Assembly (NCBI RefSeq): GCF_024436035.1
Contig: NZ_JANFNG010000013.1
Coordinates: forward strand, 62,001 to 126,000
DNA: 64,000 nucleotides
Direction: 5' to 3'
DNA from: Streptomyces humicola
Lineage (GTDB): Bacteria > Actinomycetota > Actinomycetes > Streptomycetales > Streptomycetaceae
The notes under the pieces were generated by a model, which saw only the letters and a list, made by a program, of their open reading frames with translations, was not told the origin of the DNA and did no database searches. Position numbers and translations under genes: made by a program. The stretch's first letter is position 1; every line of letters starts with the position of its first letter. Below, piece by piece: positions 17,791 through 26,346 of this stretch.

Positions 17791-18618
17791 ATGTCTCGCG
17801 TGGCTGATGTGAAGAACGACTGCACTGACTCCGCGTCCTCCACGGCAGGCATCGGGCCGGCGGCCGCCATCAGGTCGTACGGTGCGATCGGCGACAGTTT
17901 CTCCGAGGGCGTCGGGGACCCCGGCCCCGACGGGAGCTTCATCGGCTGGGCCGACCGATTCGCCGCGCTCCTCGCCGACGGCCGCCCCGGCTTCCGCTAC
18001 GCCAACCTCGCCGTGCGGGGGCGCCTGCTCGACCGAGTCGTCGACGAGCAGGTGCCGCGCGCGATCGAGCTCGCCCCGGACCTCGTGACCTTCTGCGCGG
18101 GCGGCAACGACATCCTGCGCCCCGGCAGTGATCCGGACGATGTCGCCGAGCGGTTCGAGGCCGCCGTCGTGCGTCTGACCGCCGCGGCCGGTGCCGTCAT
18201 GGTGTGCACCGGCTTCGACACCCGCGGCGTGCCCGTGCTGCGCCACCTGCGCGGCAAGATCGCCACGTACAACGCTCATCTGCGGGCCATCGCCGACCGG
18301 CACGGCTGCGCGGTGCTCGACCTGTGGTCGCTGCGTTCGGTCCAGGACCGCCGCGCGTGGAGCGCCGACCGGCTGCACCTGTCGCCAGAGGGGCACCGCA
18401 GGGTGGCGCTGCGCGCCGGGCAGGTGCTCGGCCTCGACGTGGCCGGTGACCCGGACGAGCCGTGGCCGCCGCAGCCCCGGCGATCCCGTGCGGAGCTTCG
18501 GCGGGAGAACCTCCAGTGGGCGCGTGAGCACTTCGTGCCGTGGATCGGGCGCAGGCTGCGCGGAGAGTCGAGCGGAGATCACATCACCGCGAAGCGGCCC
18601 GACCTGCGTCCGCTGTGA
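17791..18618 (+). CDS. SGNH/GDSL-family hydrolase
   Basis: The 275-residue protein has block I GDSFSEGVGD, block III GGNDI and block V DRLHLSPEGH, giving the Ser-Asp-His triad of SGNH esterases. No signal peptide is visible, so it probably acts in the cytosol as a lipase or esterase of unknown substrate. The last 60 residues are basic (RRSRAELRREN and similar). ATG 17791 sits very close to the GAAGG box; GTG 17800 is an alternative start. Confidence 0.88.
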   Translation: MSRVADVKNDCTDSASSTAGIGPAAAIRSYGAIGDSFSEGVGDPGPDGSFIGWADRFAALLADGRPGFRYANLAVRGRLLDRVVDEQVPRAIELAPDLVTFCAGGNDILRPGSDPDDVAERFEAAVVRLTAAAGAVMVCTGFDTRGVPVLRHLRGKIATYNAHLRAIADRHGCAVLDLWSLRSVQDRRAWSADRLHLSPEGHRRVALRAGQVLGLDVAGDPDEPWPPQPRRSRAELRRENLQWAREHFVPWIGRRLRGESSGDHITAKRPDLRPL

Positions 18619-18666
18619 CCGGCCCTTTGTGACCGGCCCTTGACGAGCTGAGGGCACGGGGCGCCG

Positions 18667-19104
18667 TCACGGGGCCGTGCCGCGCCCCAGCACCGCCCAC
18701 ACGACGCGCCCCCTGCCGTCCGTGCAGGGAAGCACCCCCCATGCCCGCGCGAGCGCGCCGACGAGCAGTAGGCCGCGCCCGCCCTCCTCGTCCGCGGTCG
18801 CCTCGCGGGTGCGCGGCTCTGTCGCTCCCCGTCCCTCGTCGGCCACTTCGAGCCGCAGTGCCTCAGGGGTGAGCCGCAGCCCGCACACGATCTTCTCGCT
18901 GTCGCTGTGGCGGACGGCATTGGTGAACAGCTCGGAGAGCACAAGCCCCGCATCGCTGCACATGTCCTCGTCGACGCCCCAGTCGTTCAGCAGGGTTCGA
19001 AGCCGCCTCCGTGCCTCGGCCACCTGTGCGCCGAGCGCAGGCAGGTGAAAGACGTCCCTGTGGGACGGGCGCTCTAAACGGAGAGCGTCGTAGGAGGAAG
19101 CCAC
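18667..19104 (-). CDS. ATP-binding protein of the RsbW/anti-sigma kinase type (HATPase_c_2)
   Basis: About 145 residues with the histidine-kinase-like ATPase fold: LSELFTNAVRHS (N box), VADEGRG (G1) and GGRGLLLVGALARAWGV (G2). Such small Streptomyces proteins may be anti-sigma factors or regulators of development. They often lie next to XRE/DUF397 pairs, as here. I chose GTG 19104 because longer frames upstream contain two TTA codons and no family similarity; the N-terminus remains uncertain. Confidence 0.8.
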   Translation of the reverse strand: MASSYDALRLERPSHRDVFHLPALGAQVAEARRRLRTLLNDWGVDEDMCSDAGLVLSELFTNAVRHSDSEKIVCGLRLTPEALRLEVADEGRGATEPRTREATADEEGGRGLLLVGALARAWGVLPCTDGRGRVVWAVLGRGTAP

Positions 19105-19244
19105 ATGCGCAACTATGCTCGCCGCGTTCAACCAATGGCAAGATGCGTTCTGTAATTTGCAGAATCGTAAAGTCAGGCTGTCGGATGCCGGTGCTGACGT
19201 CATGACAGACTGCAAGCATTCAGGGGAAGTTGGAAGGGGTGGGC

Positions 19245-20111
19245 GTGACCGAAGCCCGGTCGTCGGGTGCTCCGACCGTTCTGCGGGTGGTGCTCGGCAA
19301 ACGCCTGCACGACCTGCGCGAAAAGGCACGACTCAGCTACGAGCAGGCCGCCGAGGCGCTCGACGTCACGCACGCCACGATCCGCAGGATGGAGAAGGCC
19401 GAGGTCGGCCTGAAGATCCCGTACGTCGAGAAGCTGCTGCACACCTACGGCATCACCGACCCGGACGAGGTCGAGGGCTTCCTGGCGCTCGCCCGCGAGG
19501 CCAACCGCCCCGGCTGGTGGCACCGCTACCGCGACGTCCTCCCCGAGTGGTTCAGCGCCTTCGTCAGCCTCGAAGGCGAGGCCAACCTGATCCGCGCCTA
19601 CGAACCGCACTACGTGCCCGGACTGCTGCAGACCGAGGACTATGCCCGCGCCGTGCTCCGCTCCGGACTGGCGCACGCCTCCGACGAGGAGATCGAACGC
19701 GGAGTGGCGCTGCGCAGGGAACGCCAGGCGTTGATCACACGCGATGCCGCCCCGATGCTGTGGGCGGTGATGGACGAGACCGTGCTGCGCCGCACCATCG
19801 GCGGTCGCGACATCATGCGACGCCAGGTGGACCGGCTGATCGAGGCCTGCGACATGCCGAACGTCCGGCTCCAGCTCATGCCGTTCGCCGCCGGACCCCA
19901 CCCGCTGATGTACGGGCCGTTCCACATCTTCCGGTTCGGGATCCGGGAGATCCCCGACGTCGTCTGCGTGGAGAGCCTGGTCGGTGCCGTGTACCTCGAC
20001 CAACGCGGCGACGTATCGACGTTTCTCGAGGCCTTGGACCGGATGTGCGCCCAGGCTCCGCCAACCCGGAGCACCAAGGCCGTTCTTGGTGGCATTCGCA
20101 AGGAGATCTGA
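19245..20111 (+). CDS. XRE-family transcriptional regulator with DUF5753 domain
   Basis: The 288-residue protein has an N-terminal helix-turn-helix of about 60 residues (LGKRLHDLREKARLSYEQAA then VTHATIRRMEKAE) and a C-terminal DUF5753 region. GTG 19245 follows GGAAGGGG. It overlaps nothing but is 3 bp from the DUF397 gene, the usual Streptomyces pairing in which the small protein modulates the regulator. It is divergent from the RsbW-like gene. Confidence 0.9.
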   Translation: MTEARSSGAPTVLRVVLGKRLHDLREKARLSYEQAAEALDVTHATIRRMEKAEVGLKIPYVEKLLHTYGITDPDEVEGFLALAREANRPGWWHRYRDVLPEWFSAFVSLEGEANLIRAYEPHYVPGLLQTEDYARAVLRSGLAHASDEEIERGVALRRERQALITRDAAPMLWAVMDETVLRRTIGGRDIMRRQVDRLIEACDMPNVRLQLMPFAAGPHPLMYGPFHIFRFGIREIPDVVCVESLVGAVYLDQRGDVSTFLEALDRMCAQAPPTRSTKAVLGGIRKEI

Positions 20112-20114
20112 CCC

Positions 20115-20369
20115 ATGGACCGCATGCACAACGGGGACCGCATATACAACGGCATGCCTGCCAAACACCTCGGTGCGGAGGGCTGGCACAAGCCGTGGAG
20201 CGGTGGCAACGGCGGCAGCTGTGTCGAAGTGATGAAGCTCGGGGACGGGCGCGTCGCGCTGCGCCAGTCGACGGACCCGGAGGGGCCCGCGCTGATCTAC
20301 AGCAACCACGAGATGGCGTCGTTCATCCAGGGCGCGAAGGACGGCCAGGCCGACTTCCTGCTCTCCTGA
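20115..20369 (+). CDS. DUF397 domain protein
   Basis: The 84-residue protein has the DUF397 core WHKPWSGGNGGSCVEV, VALRQSTDPEGPALIYSN and a closing WxxF-like segment (MASFIQGAKDG). These are small partners of XRE regulators, as in the BldB-related and WhiJ-type systems. It lies 3 bp after its regulator and shares the transcript. Confidence 0.9.
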   Translation: MDRMHNGDRIYNGMPAKHLGAEGWHKPWSGGNGGSCVEVMKLGDGRVALRQSTDPEGPALIYSNHEMASFIQGAKDGQADFLLS

Positions 20370-20447
20370 TCCCGCACTCTCCTTCCTACTCGACTTCCCA
20401 CTCGACCACGCGACCACGCACGCGACCATCAACGAACGGAGCCGGCC

Positions 20448-21263
20448 ATGACCGAGCAGGGCTTCTCGGCCGAGCAGATCGACACCAGCAGGCCGCACCC
20501 GGCCCGGATGTACGACTACTACCTCGGCGGCTGGGACAACTACGAAGCCGACCGTATAGCCGCTGAGAAGGTCATCGAGGCGGTGCCGGAGGCCCGGGCC
20601 GGCGCCCGCGCCAACCGCAGCTTCCTCCACCGCGCCGTGCGCTTCGTGGCGAACCAGGGCATCGACCAGATCATCGACATCGGCACGGGCATCCCGACCT
20701 CGCCCAACACCCATGAGGTGGCCCGCAAGGTGTCGCCGGGGGCCTGCGTGGCGTACGTCGACAACGACCCGATCGTCGCCACGCACGCCGACGCACGGCT
20801 GACCAACACCCCGGGCACCGGCTTCTTTCTCGCGGACGTCCGCGAGCCCGAGACCGTCCTCGGGCACCCGACGATCCGCGACCTGATCGACTTCGGCCGG
20901 CCCGTGGCCCTGCTTCTCGTCGCCGTCCTGCACTTCGTCAGCGACGAGGACGATCCGGCCGGGATCGTCACGACGCTGACCGATGCGCTGCCGAGCGGCA
21001 GTTACCTCGTGCTCTCGCACGGCACCGCCGATTTCCACCCGGACGGCCTGCCCCAGGTGTCGGCGGTGTACGCGAACGCCACCGCCGCCCTGTCGATGCG
21101 CAGCCGCGACCGGATCGCGCCCTTCTTCGACGGGTTCGACCTGGTCGAGCCCGGACTGGTCCAGATCCCCTACTGGCGCCCGGACGGACCGGACGGAGCC
21201 GTCGAGGACCCGGATGCGGCGCCGCGGATCGGCGGATACGCCGGAGTCGGCCGCAAGCGCTGA
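20448..21263 (+). CDS. SAM-dependent methyltransferase (DUF574 / Methyltransf_19)
   Basis: The 271-residue protein begins with the family hallmark RPHPARMYDYYLGGWDNY and has the SAM-binding IDIGTGIPTS motif. DUF574 proteins are very numerous in Streptomyces and their substrates are mostly unknown. ATG 20448 follows ACGGAGC. It stands 78 bp after the DUF397 gene and may belong to the same transcript. Confidence 0.9.
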   Translation: MTEQGFSAEQIDTSRPHPARMYDYYLGGWDNYEADRIAAEKVIEAVPEARAGARANRSFLHRAVRFVANQGIDQIIDIGTGIPTSPNTHEVARKVSPGACVAYVDNDPIVATHADARLTNTPGTGFFLADVREPETVLGHPTIRDLIDFGRPVALLLVAVLHFVSDEDDPAGIVTTLTDALPSGSYLVLSHGTADFHPDGLPQVSAVYANATAALSMRSRDRIAPFFDGFDLVEPGLVQIPYWRPDGPDGAVEDPDAAPRIGGYAGVGRKR

Positions 21264-21316
21264 CCTGCGGTGAGGGGGGCAGAACCCGGCCGGGACGGGG
21301 CATCACGGGCGTGGCA

Positions 21317-22114
21317 TCACGGGCCCGCGGCGACCGCCTGCGCGTAGAGCGACTGCACGTCCTCGTCGAAGTACGGGCTGTAGGAGATATCCGGGGTGTT
21401 CCCGCCTTCCTGGTAGCCGCCGATGACGCCGATGACCTCGCCGTGGCCGGTCACCCAGGGGCTGCCGCTGGTGCCGCCGGTGTATGCCGTGCAGTCGATG
21501 CGCAGTTGGTGGCCGTCGTAGGCGGTGGTGCGGTTGGCGCAGGTGATCGGCGCGTCGGCGTCGCCCGGATAGCCGGTGATCCGGACCATCTGCGTCATGC
21601 TCTGGTCGACACCGAGCTTGTATCCGCCGACGACGTCCTGGATCTCGCGGCCGTCCAACGGCTGGACGGAGACGAAGGCGACGTCCAGGTCCTGGTCCTG
21701 ATCGCTGTCCCAGCGGGTGTCGGTCGTCGTCCGGCCGAGCGACCACTCCCCGTACGGGGCCTGCCCGTCGTGGTAGCCGGGGACGAAGTACAGGCCGGTG
21801 GTCCCGCCGCTGACGCAGTGCGCCGCGGTGACGATGAGGTCCTTGCCCTCGCTGTCGACGACACCGGCGCTGCAGAAGTGGTCGCCTCCGGAGACGGAAC
21901 CACGGAAGATCGCCCCGTTCATCGCGTACGGCTTGGTGTCATGGATGGTGTGGGAGATCCCCAGACCGGACGAGGAGGTCAGTGCCGCGGCGCTCGCCGT
22001 GCTGCTGATGGCCACGATGACCAGCCAGGACAGAACGAGTGCAGTGTTCCGGCAGGAGCGACGGGTCAGGACACGCCCCAGCCGCAGGCGTCTGCGCCAC
22101 GGATGTTCGACCAT
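21317..22114 (-). CDS. Secreted trypsin-like serine protease (S1 family)
   Basis: The 265-residue protein has a basic N-terminus and a hydrophobic segment (TALVLSWLVIVAISSTASA) with a signal-peptidase-like AxA end. The catalytic triad can be seen as TAAHC, DLDVAF and GTSGSPW. It should be exported and may digest extracellular protein. ATG 22114 follows GGAGGTCCGC. A longer frame to 22177 lacks a ribosome binding site. Confidence 0.88.
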   Translation of the reverse strand: MVEHPWRRRLRLGRVLTRRSCRNTALVLSWLVIVAISSTASAAALTSSSGLGISHTIHDTKPYAMNGAIFRGSVSGGDHFCSAGVVDSEGKDLIVTAAHCVSGGTTGLYFVPGYHDGQAPYGEWSLGRTTTDTRWDSDQDQDLDVAFVSVQPLDGREIQDVVGGYKLGVDQSMTQMVRITGYPGDADAPITCANRTTAYDGHQLRIDCTAYTGGTSGSPWVTGHGEVIGVIGGYQEGGNTPDISYSPYFDEDVQSLYAQAVAAGP

Positions 22115-22310
22115 GCGGACCTCCTGCCGGTGCGGGGAGCGGATTGCCCTCGCTGGACGATCATCGACACCGACCATGAGAATCGGCTGTGAACGCTCTC
22201 AGAGTCGAGTGATTCTCCACACAGACATCGCAATGCGTCGAGATCCGCGATGCGTGGCGGATGATCGGTATGGACATCCGATACGCAGCGACATCGGGAG
22301 AGGACTCATC

Positions 22311-22736
22311 GTGGCCACGACACGTACTGCGCACACCGTCTGGAACGGCAACCTGCTCGAAGGACGCGGCACCGTCACCCTCGACTCCTCCGGGGTGGGT
22401 GAATATCCCGTGACCTGGGCGTCGCGCTCCGAGCAGCCGAACGGCAGGACCAGCCCCGAGGAGCTCATCGCCGCCGCGCACTCCAGCTGCTTGTCCATGG
22501 CCCTCTCGCACGGGCTGGCCCAGGCGGGTACGCCGCCGACACGCCTCGACACGCGGGCCGACGTCACCTTCCAGCCGGGCACCGGAATCACGGGCATCCA
22601 CCTCACGGTCAGGGGCGAGGTGCCGGGGCTGGACGAGCCCGGATTCATCAAGGCGGCCGAGGACGCCAAGGCAAACTGCCCGGTCAGCCGGGCGCTCTCG
22701 GGGACACAGATCTCGCTCACCGCCTCGCTGGCCTGA
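22311..22736 (+). CDS. osmC: OsmC/Ohr-family peroxiredoxin
   Basis: The 141-residue protein has the two redox cysteines of the family, in AAHSSCLSMAL and KANCPVSRAL. It reduces organic hydroperoxides through a cysteine cycle in the cytosol. GTG 22311 follows GGGAGAGGAC; upstream in-frame sequence is not family-like. It stands alone, divergent from the protease gene. Confidence 0.9.
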   Translation: MATTRTAHTVWNGNLLEGRGTVTLDSSGVGEYPVTWASRSEQPNGRTSPEELIAAAHSSCLSMALSHGLAQAGTPPTRLDTRADVTFQPGTGITGIHLTVRGEVPGLDEPGFIKAAEDAKANCPVSRALSGTQISLTASLA

Positions 22737-22865
22737 GCTCCGCTCCGAAGAGGGGCCGGGGCGGGGCCGTGCGGGAACTGACCGGCCGCCGGCGGCGTTC
22801 TTACAGGCAGGCGGACTATGAGTCCGCGATGCGGCCTCCTTGGGCCGCGGATGGAGGGCTGAGCG

Positions 22866-23048
22866 ATGTCGAAGCGCGCCAGGTACACCGGCGGGGGTGT
22901 GGCGGTCGGTCTCGTGCTGCTGTGGGTGCTGCCGTGGTGGGCCGCCCTGCTGATCATCGTGGGGGTGCCGGTCGGCGGCTACCTGCTGCTCGACAAGCCG
23001 CAGCGTGCCCGGCTGCGCCGCGTCACCCGCAAGGAAATAGACCACTGA
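22866..23048 (+). CDS. Small membrane protein, 60 residues
   Basis: The peptide has a short basic start (MSKRARYTGG), about 30 hydrophobic residues long enough for one or a tight pair of membrane helices, and a basic tail (RARLRRVTRKEID). ATG 22866 follows GGAGGGCTGAGCG. It is convergent with uppP, 33 bp apart. I do not recognise a family. Confidence 0.7.
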   Translation: MSKRARYTGGGVAVGLVLLWVLPWWAALLIIVGVPVGGYLLLDKPQRARLRRVTRKEIDH

Positions 23049-23081
23049 ACTCCCGCGTCCGTCCCGTGGAGGGCGGGCCGG

Positions 23082-24002
23082 TCAGCCGATGGTGAAGTAC
23101 ACCAGGCTGCCGAGCCCCGCCAGCGTGCAGTAGACGGCGAACGGGATCAGGGTGCGGTTCTCGAAGTACCGCACCAGGTAGCGCGTCGCGAGGTAGGCGG
23201 CGATGAAGGCGGCGACGCTGCCGACGAGCAGCGGCCCGCGCAGGCCGTTGCCGGCAGGACCCAGCAGCGGAGGCAGCTTGAGCAGGGCCGCGCCGCCGAT
23301 GACGGGTGTGGCGAGGAGGAAGGCGAAGCGCGCCGAGTCCTCGTGATTCAGGCCGCGGAAGATGCCCGCGCTGATGGTCGAGCCGGAGCGGCTGATGCCC
23401 GGCAGCAAGGCGAGGATCTGGGCCGAGCCGATCAGCATCGCGTGCGGGATGGAGAGCCGGGTGATGCGCCGGTCCGAGAGCTCGTCCGCAGAGAGGTCTT
23501 CCTCGCCGGGCGCGACCGAGGCTCCGGCGCGCCTGCGGCCCGTGCCGCCGCGCCGCAGCTGTTCGGTGAGGAAGAGCACGACGCCGTTGAGGGCGAGGAA
23601 GACGGAGGTGGGAACGGGCTGGCCGAGCATGGTGCGGAAGACCTTGTCCAGCGCGACTCCGGCGATGCCGACGGGGATGGTGGCCATGACGAGCAGCCAC
23701 GCCAGCCGCTGGTCGACGGTGGCGATGCGCCGCTGGGCTATGGAGCTGATCAGCCCGCGGATCACCCGTATCCAGTCCCGCCAGAAGTACGCGACCAGTG
23801 CGAGCGCGGTGGCGAGGTGGAGGCCGACCAGTTCGTTGAGGTAAAGCGACCCGTCCGCGGAGACGTTCAGGTCCCGCTTCCACTGCCCGCCGAGCAGGGC
23901 GGGAACGAGGATGCTGTGACCGAGGCTGGAGACCGGGAACAGTTCGGTGACGCCTTGGAGCAGGCCGACGCCGATGGCTTCGGGGTAGGTCAGGACAGAC
24001 AT
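23082..24002 (-). CDS. uppP: Undecaprenyl-diphosphate phosphatase
   Basis: The 306-residue membrane protein has both BacA signatures: LLQGVTELFPVSSLGH near the N-terminus and PGISRSGSTI in the second half, with about eight hydrophobic segments. It recycles undecaprenyl diphosphate to the monophosphate carrier for peptidoglycan and other wall polymers, and confers bacitracin tolerance. ATG 24002 is used; a TTG one codon upstream adds a single residue. A loop between repeats (RRGGTGRRRAGASVAP) is unusually long and basic. Confidence 0.92.
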   Translation of the reverse strand: MSVLTYPEAIGVGLLQGVTELFPVSSLGHSILVPALLGGQWKRDLNVSADGSLYLNELVGLHLATALALVAYFWRDWIRVIRGLISSIAQRRIATVDQRLAWLLVMATIPVGIAGVALDKVFRTMLGQPVPTSVFLALNGVVLFLTEQLRRGGTGRRRAGASVAPGEEDLSADELSDRRITRLSIPHAMLIGSAQILALLPGISRSGSTISAGIFRGLNHEDSARFAFLLATPVIGGAALLKLPPLLGPAGNGLRGPLLVGSVAAFIAAYLATRYLVRYFENRTLIPFAVYCTLAGLGSLVYFTIG

Positions 24003-24198
24003 CAACGGCCTTCACGTCGGAGGGGGTCGCGGCCCGCAGAACAGGTGCGCCGCAAAGCGCCGGGCACGGAGAACGTACTACAGCGCGTAGACGATCAGAC
24101 AGCCTCGCACCGTTGTTCACCCGACGCTCCTCGTGCGTTCACCTGCGAGACGCCTGCGGCCGGTTCAGTGGCTCATGAGCGGCCGGTTCAGGAGCCGT

Positions 24199-24591
24199 TC
24201 AGGGCTGTTCGTGCTCGGCCAGCAACTGGTGCAGCAACCGCTCGTCCTGCGCGGAGAGTTCGGAGACGAAACGCGACAGCACGGCGGCGCGGTCAGGACC
24301 GTGTTCGAGCAGCGACCGCATCTGGTCGGCGGTGTGCGTGGCCTCGTCGTCCACCGGCGTGTACGCATAGCCGCGTCCCGCCCGATGACGGGTCAGCATC
24401 CTTTTGTCGTACAGCCGCGAAAGGATCGTCAGCACCGTGGTGTACGCGAGGTGGCCGGGGAGCTGGTCCTTGACCTGCGCGGCCGTCAGCGGCCGGTCGG
24501 CCGCCCAGAGCGCCGCCAGCACGCCGGCTTCGAGCTGCCCGGCCGCCCGGCGCCCCTTTCTGCGCGTCGCGTGGTCCTCGCCGCCCCTCAC
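24199..24591 (-). CDS. BlaI/MecI/CopY-family transcriptional repressor
   Basis: The 130-residue protein has a winged helix-turn-helix (LTAAQVKDQLPGHLAYTTVLTILSRLYDK) and a C-terminal dimerisation helix (HTADQMRSLLEHG). These repressors are normally released when a BlaR/MecR-type M56 sensor protease triggers their cleavage. No M56 gene is next to it here, so it is an orphan. It is divergent from the MGDG-synthase-like gene, with an operator-like palindrome between them. Confidence 0.9.
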   Translation of the reverse strand: MRGGEDHATRRKGRRAAGQLEAGVLAALWAADRPLTAAQVKDQLPGHLAYTTVLTILSRLYDKRMLTRHRAGRGYAYTPVDDEATHTADQMRSLLEHGPDRAAVLSRFVSELSAQDERLLHQLLAEHEQP

Positions 24592-24761
24592 GTCACCTGC
24601 CTCCTCGTCGCCCCTCCCGGGCCTCCGGGCGAGCGACCTGATCGATCAGACCCGCAATTTACCCGGTCTTGTACGCTCTTCAGCACCTGGTCCTCCACCG
24701 GACCGGGTGCAGTCCGGCCCCCTTGAGCCGATCGATCCGGCCTGGGAGCCGACATCAACTA

Positions 24762-24774
24762 CTACACGATGTAG
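24762..24774. promoter_or_regulatory. Putative BlaI operator between blaI-like gene and glycosyltransferase
   Basis: CTACACGATGTAG is an inverted repeat with 5-bp arms (CTACA/TGTAG) and a 3-bp centre, in the divergent region. BlaI/MecI family boxes are built on TACA and TGTA half sites, so this is a good candidate. The 3-bp odd spacing differs from the common even-spaced form, which lowers certainty. Confidence 0.5.
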
Positions 24775-24880
24775 AGTTCCGCGTGCCCGCACCGGGCCGC
24801 GTCGCGCCGGCACCCGGCTAGGGATATACCCAGGCATTGGTGCAGTGCATACCCTCGACGGAACTGAAGGCAGGTCGGTC

Positions 24881-26284
24881 GTGTCGTACCTCGACAGCCC
24901 AGCGGGCACGGATCCGGGGCGCATCGTGATCGTCTCCGCGAGCGTCGGCGCGGGCCACGACGGAGCCGCGGCGGAACTTGCCCGCCGCTTGCGTGATTCC
25001 GGTCACATCGTCGAGCGGCACGACTTCCTCGACCTGCTGCCCGCCCGCATCGGGAAGGCGGTCTGCGCCGGCTACCACCGGCTGCTGACCCTGGTGCCCT
25101 CCGGCTACCAGCGCATCTACGCCTCCACCGAGCGCCACGGTCAAGTAGGCCCCGGCGTCCGCGCCGTGCTGCGCACCGCCGAACGGCGCACCCTGCGGGC
25201 GCTGCCCGCGGACACCCGCGCCGTCGTCTCCACCTACTTCGGCGCCAGCCAGGTGCTCGGCGCGCTGCGCCGCAGCGGTCGCCTGAACGTCCCCGTCTTC
25301 ACCTACCTCACCGACTTCTCCGTGCACCCGCTGTGGGTGGCGGCGGGCATCGACGTCCATCTCGCCGCGCACGCGGTCCCCGCCGGTCAGGCGCGTGCAC
25401 TCGGTGCGGCCGGCGTCCTCGAGACCGGCCCCGTCGTCAACCCCCGGTTCACCCCGGCCACCGAACACGAGCGGCGAGCCGCACGGGCCCGCTTCGGGCT
25501 GCCCGAGCGCGCGCCGCTCGCTCTGCTCGTGGCGGGTTCGTGGGGCGTCGGACCCGTGGAGCAGGCGGCCTTCGAGATCCGGGACACCGGTGCCGCGGTC
25601 CCCGTCGTCGTCTGCGGCCGCAACACCGCCCTCGCCGAGCGGCTGCGCGCCTCCGGCATCGAGCACGCCTTCGGCTGGGTCGACGACATGCCCGGCCTGA
25701 TGCACGCCTCCGACGTCCTCGTTCAGAACGCCGGTGGCCTCAGCTCGCTGGAAGCCTTCGCCAGCGGCCTGCCGGTCGCCTCTTACGGCTGTATCCCCGG
25801 CCACGGCCGCACCAACGCCGCCGCGCTCGACGAGGCCGGGCTCGCGGTGTGGATCCGTACCCCCGAACAGCTCAAGCCCATCCTCACCGAACTGCTCGAC
25901 GGGCCGCGCGGCCACGCCCAGCGCGAAGCAGCGCTCGACCTGTTCACCGCCGACCCCGCGGCAGGTCCCGTCGCGGCGGTACTCCGCACGGTGGAACGAC
26001 GGACGGTCGCGGCCGCCGAACCGGCCGCCGGTGATGTCAAGCGGCTGATCCCCGGACCGCGTACGGCACCGGACGAGGCTCCTTCGCATGCCTTCGCCGG
26101 AGCCGTGGCCGGAGCTGGGGCCGAAGCCGTGCGGCCGCTCAAGGTCCGCCGCCCCTCACGCTTCGGCGCCGCCGTCGGCATCGCCGCCACACTCTTCGCC
26201 ACCTGGTGGTTCGTTCCCGACGCGGCTGAGGCCGCGGTGGCGCACAGTGGATACAACCTCATTCACGCGGCCCTGGACCGCTGA
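24881..26284 (+). CDS. MGDG-synthase-like glycosyltransferase (GT28 family)
   Basis: The 467-residue protein starts with IVIVSASVGAGHDGAAAELARRL, the N-terminal motif of MGDG synthase and UgtP-like glycolipid synthases, and has the C-terminal UDP-sugar domain with DVLVQNAGGLSSLEAFASGLP. It ends with a single hydrophobic helix (AAVGIAATLFATWWFVP) that may anchor it. It probably glycosylates a membrane lipid. GTG 24881 is the likely start. It is 62 bp upstream of a NodB deacetylase, and the pair may be under the divergent BlaI-type repressor. Confidence 0.85.
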   Translation: MSYLDSPAGTDPGRIVIVSASVGAGHDGAAAELARRLRDSGHIVERHDFLDLLPARIGKAVCAGYHRLLTLVPSGYQRIYASTERHGQVGPGVRAVLRTAERRTLRALPADTRAVVSTYFGASQVLGALRRSGRLNVPVFTYLTDFSVHPLWVAAGIDVHLAAHAVPAGQARALGAAGVLETGPVVNPRFTPATEHERRAARARFGLPERAPLALLVAGSWGVGPVEQAAFEIRDTGAAVPVVVCGRNTALAERLRASGIEHAFGWVDDMPGLMHASDVLVQNAGGLSSLEAFASGLPVASYGCIPGHGRTNAAALDEAGLAVWIRTPEQLKPILTELLDGPRGHAQREAALDLFTADPAAGPVAAVLRTVERRTVAAAEPAAGDVKRLIPGPRTAPDEAPSHAFAGAVAGAGAEAVRPLKVRRPSRFGAAVGIAATLFATWWFVPDAAEAAVAHSGYNLIHAALDR

Positions 26285-26346
26285 GCGCCCGGGCGGGCCG
26301 CCGCCCGCACACTGCCCACCCGCCGTCTCACCCCTTGGACCGTCCT

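Noticed and set aside
19105-19203. N-terminal extension of the RsbW-like protein from ATG 19203 with two TTA codons (bldA control)
   Set aside because: The extension has no family similarity and no ribosome binding site; the TTA codons are more likely in non-coding promoter DNA.
24404-24880. Upstream extension of the MGDG-synthase-like protein
   Set aside because: The frame is open but low in family similarity, runs antisense to blaI and across the operator. GTG 24881 is a better start.
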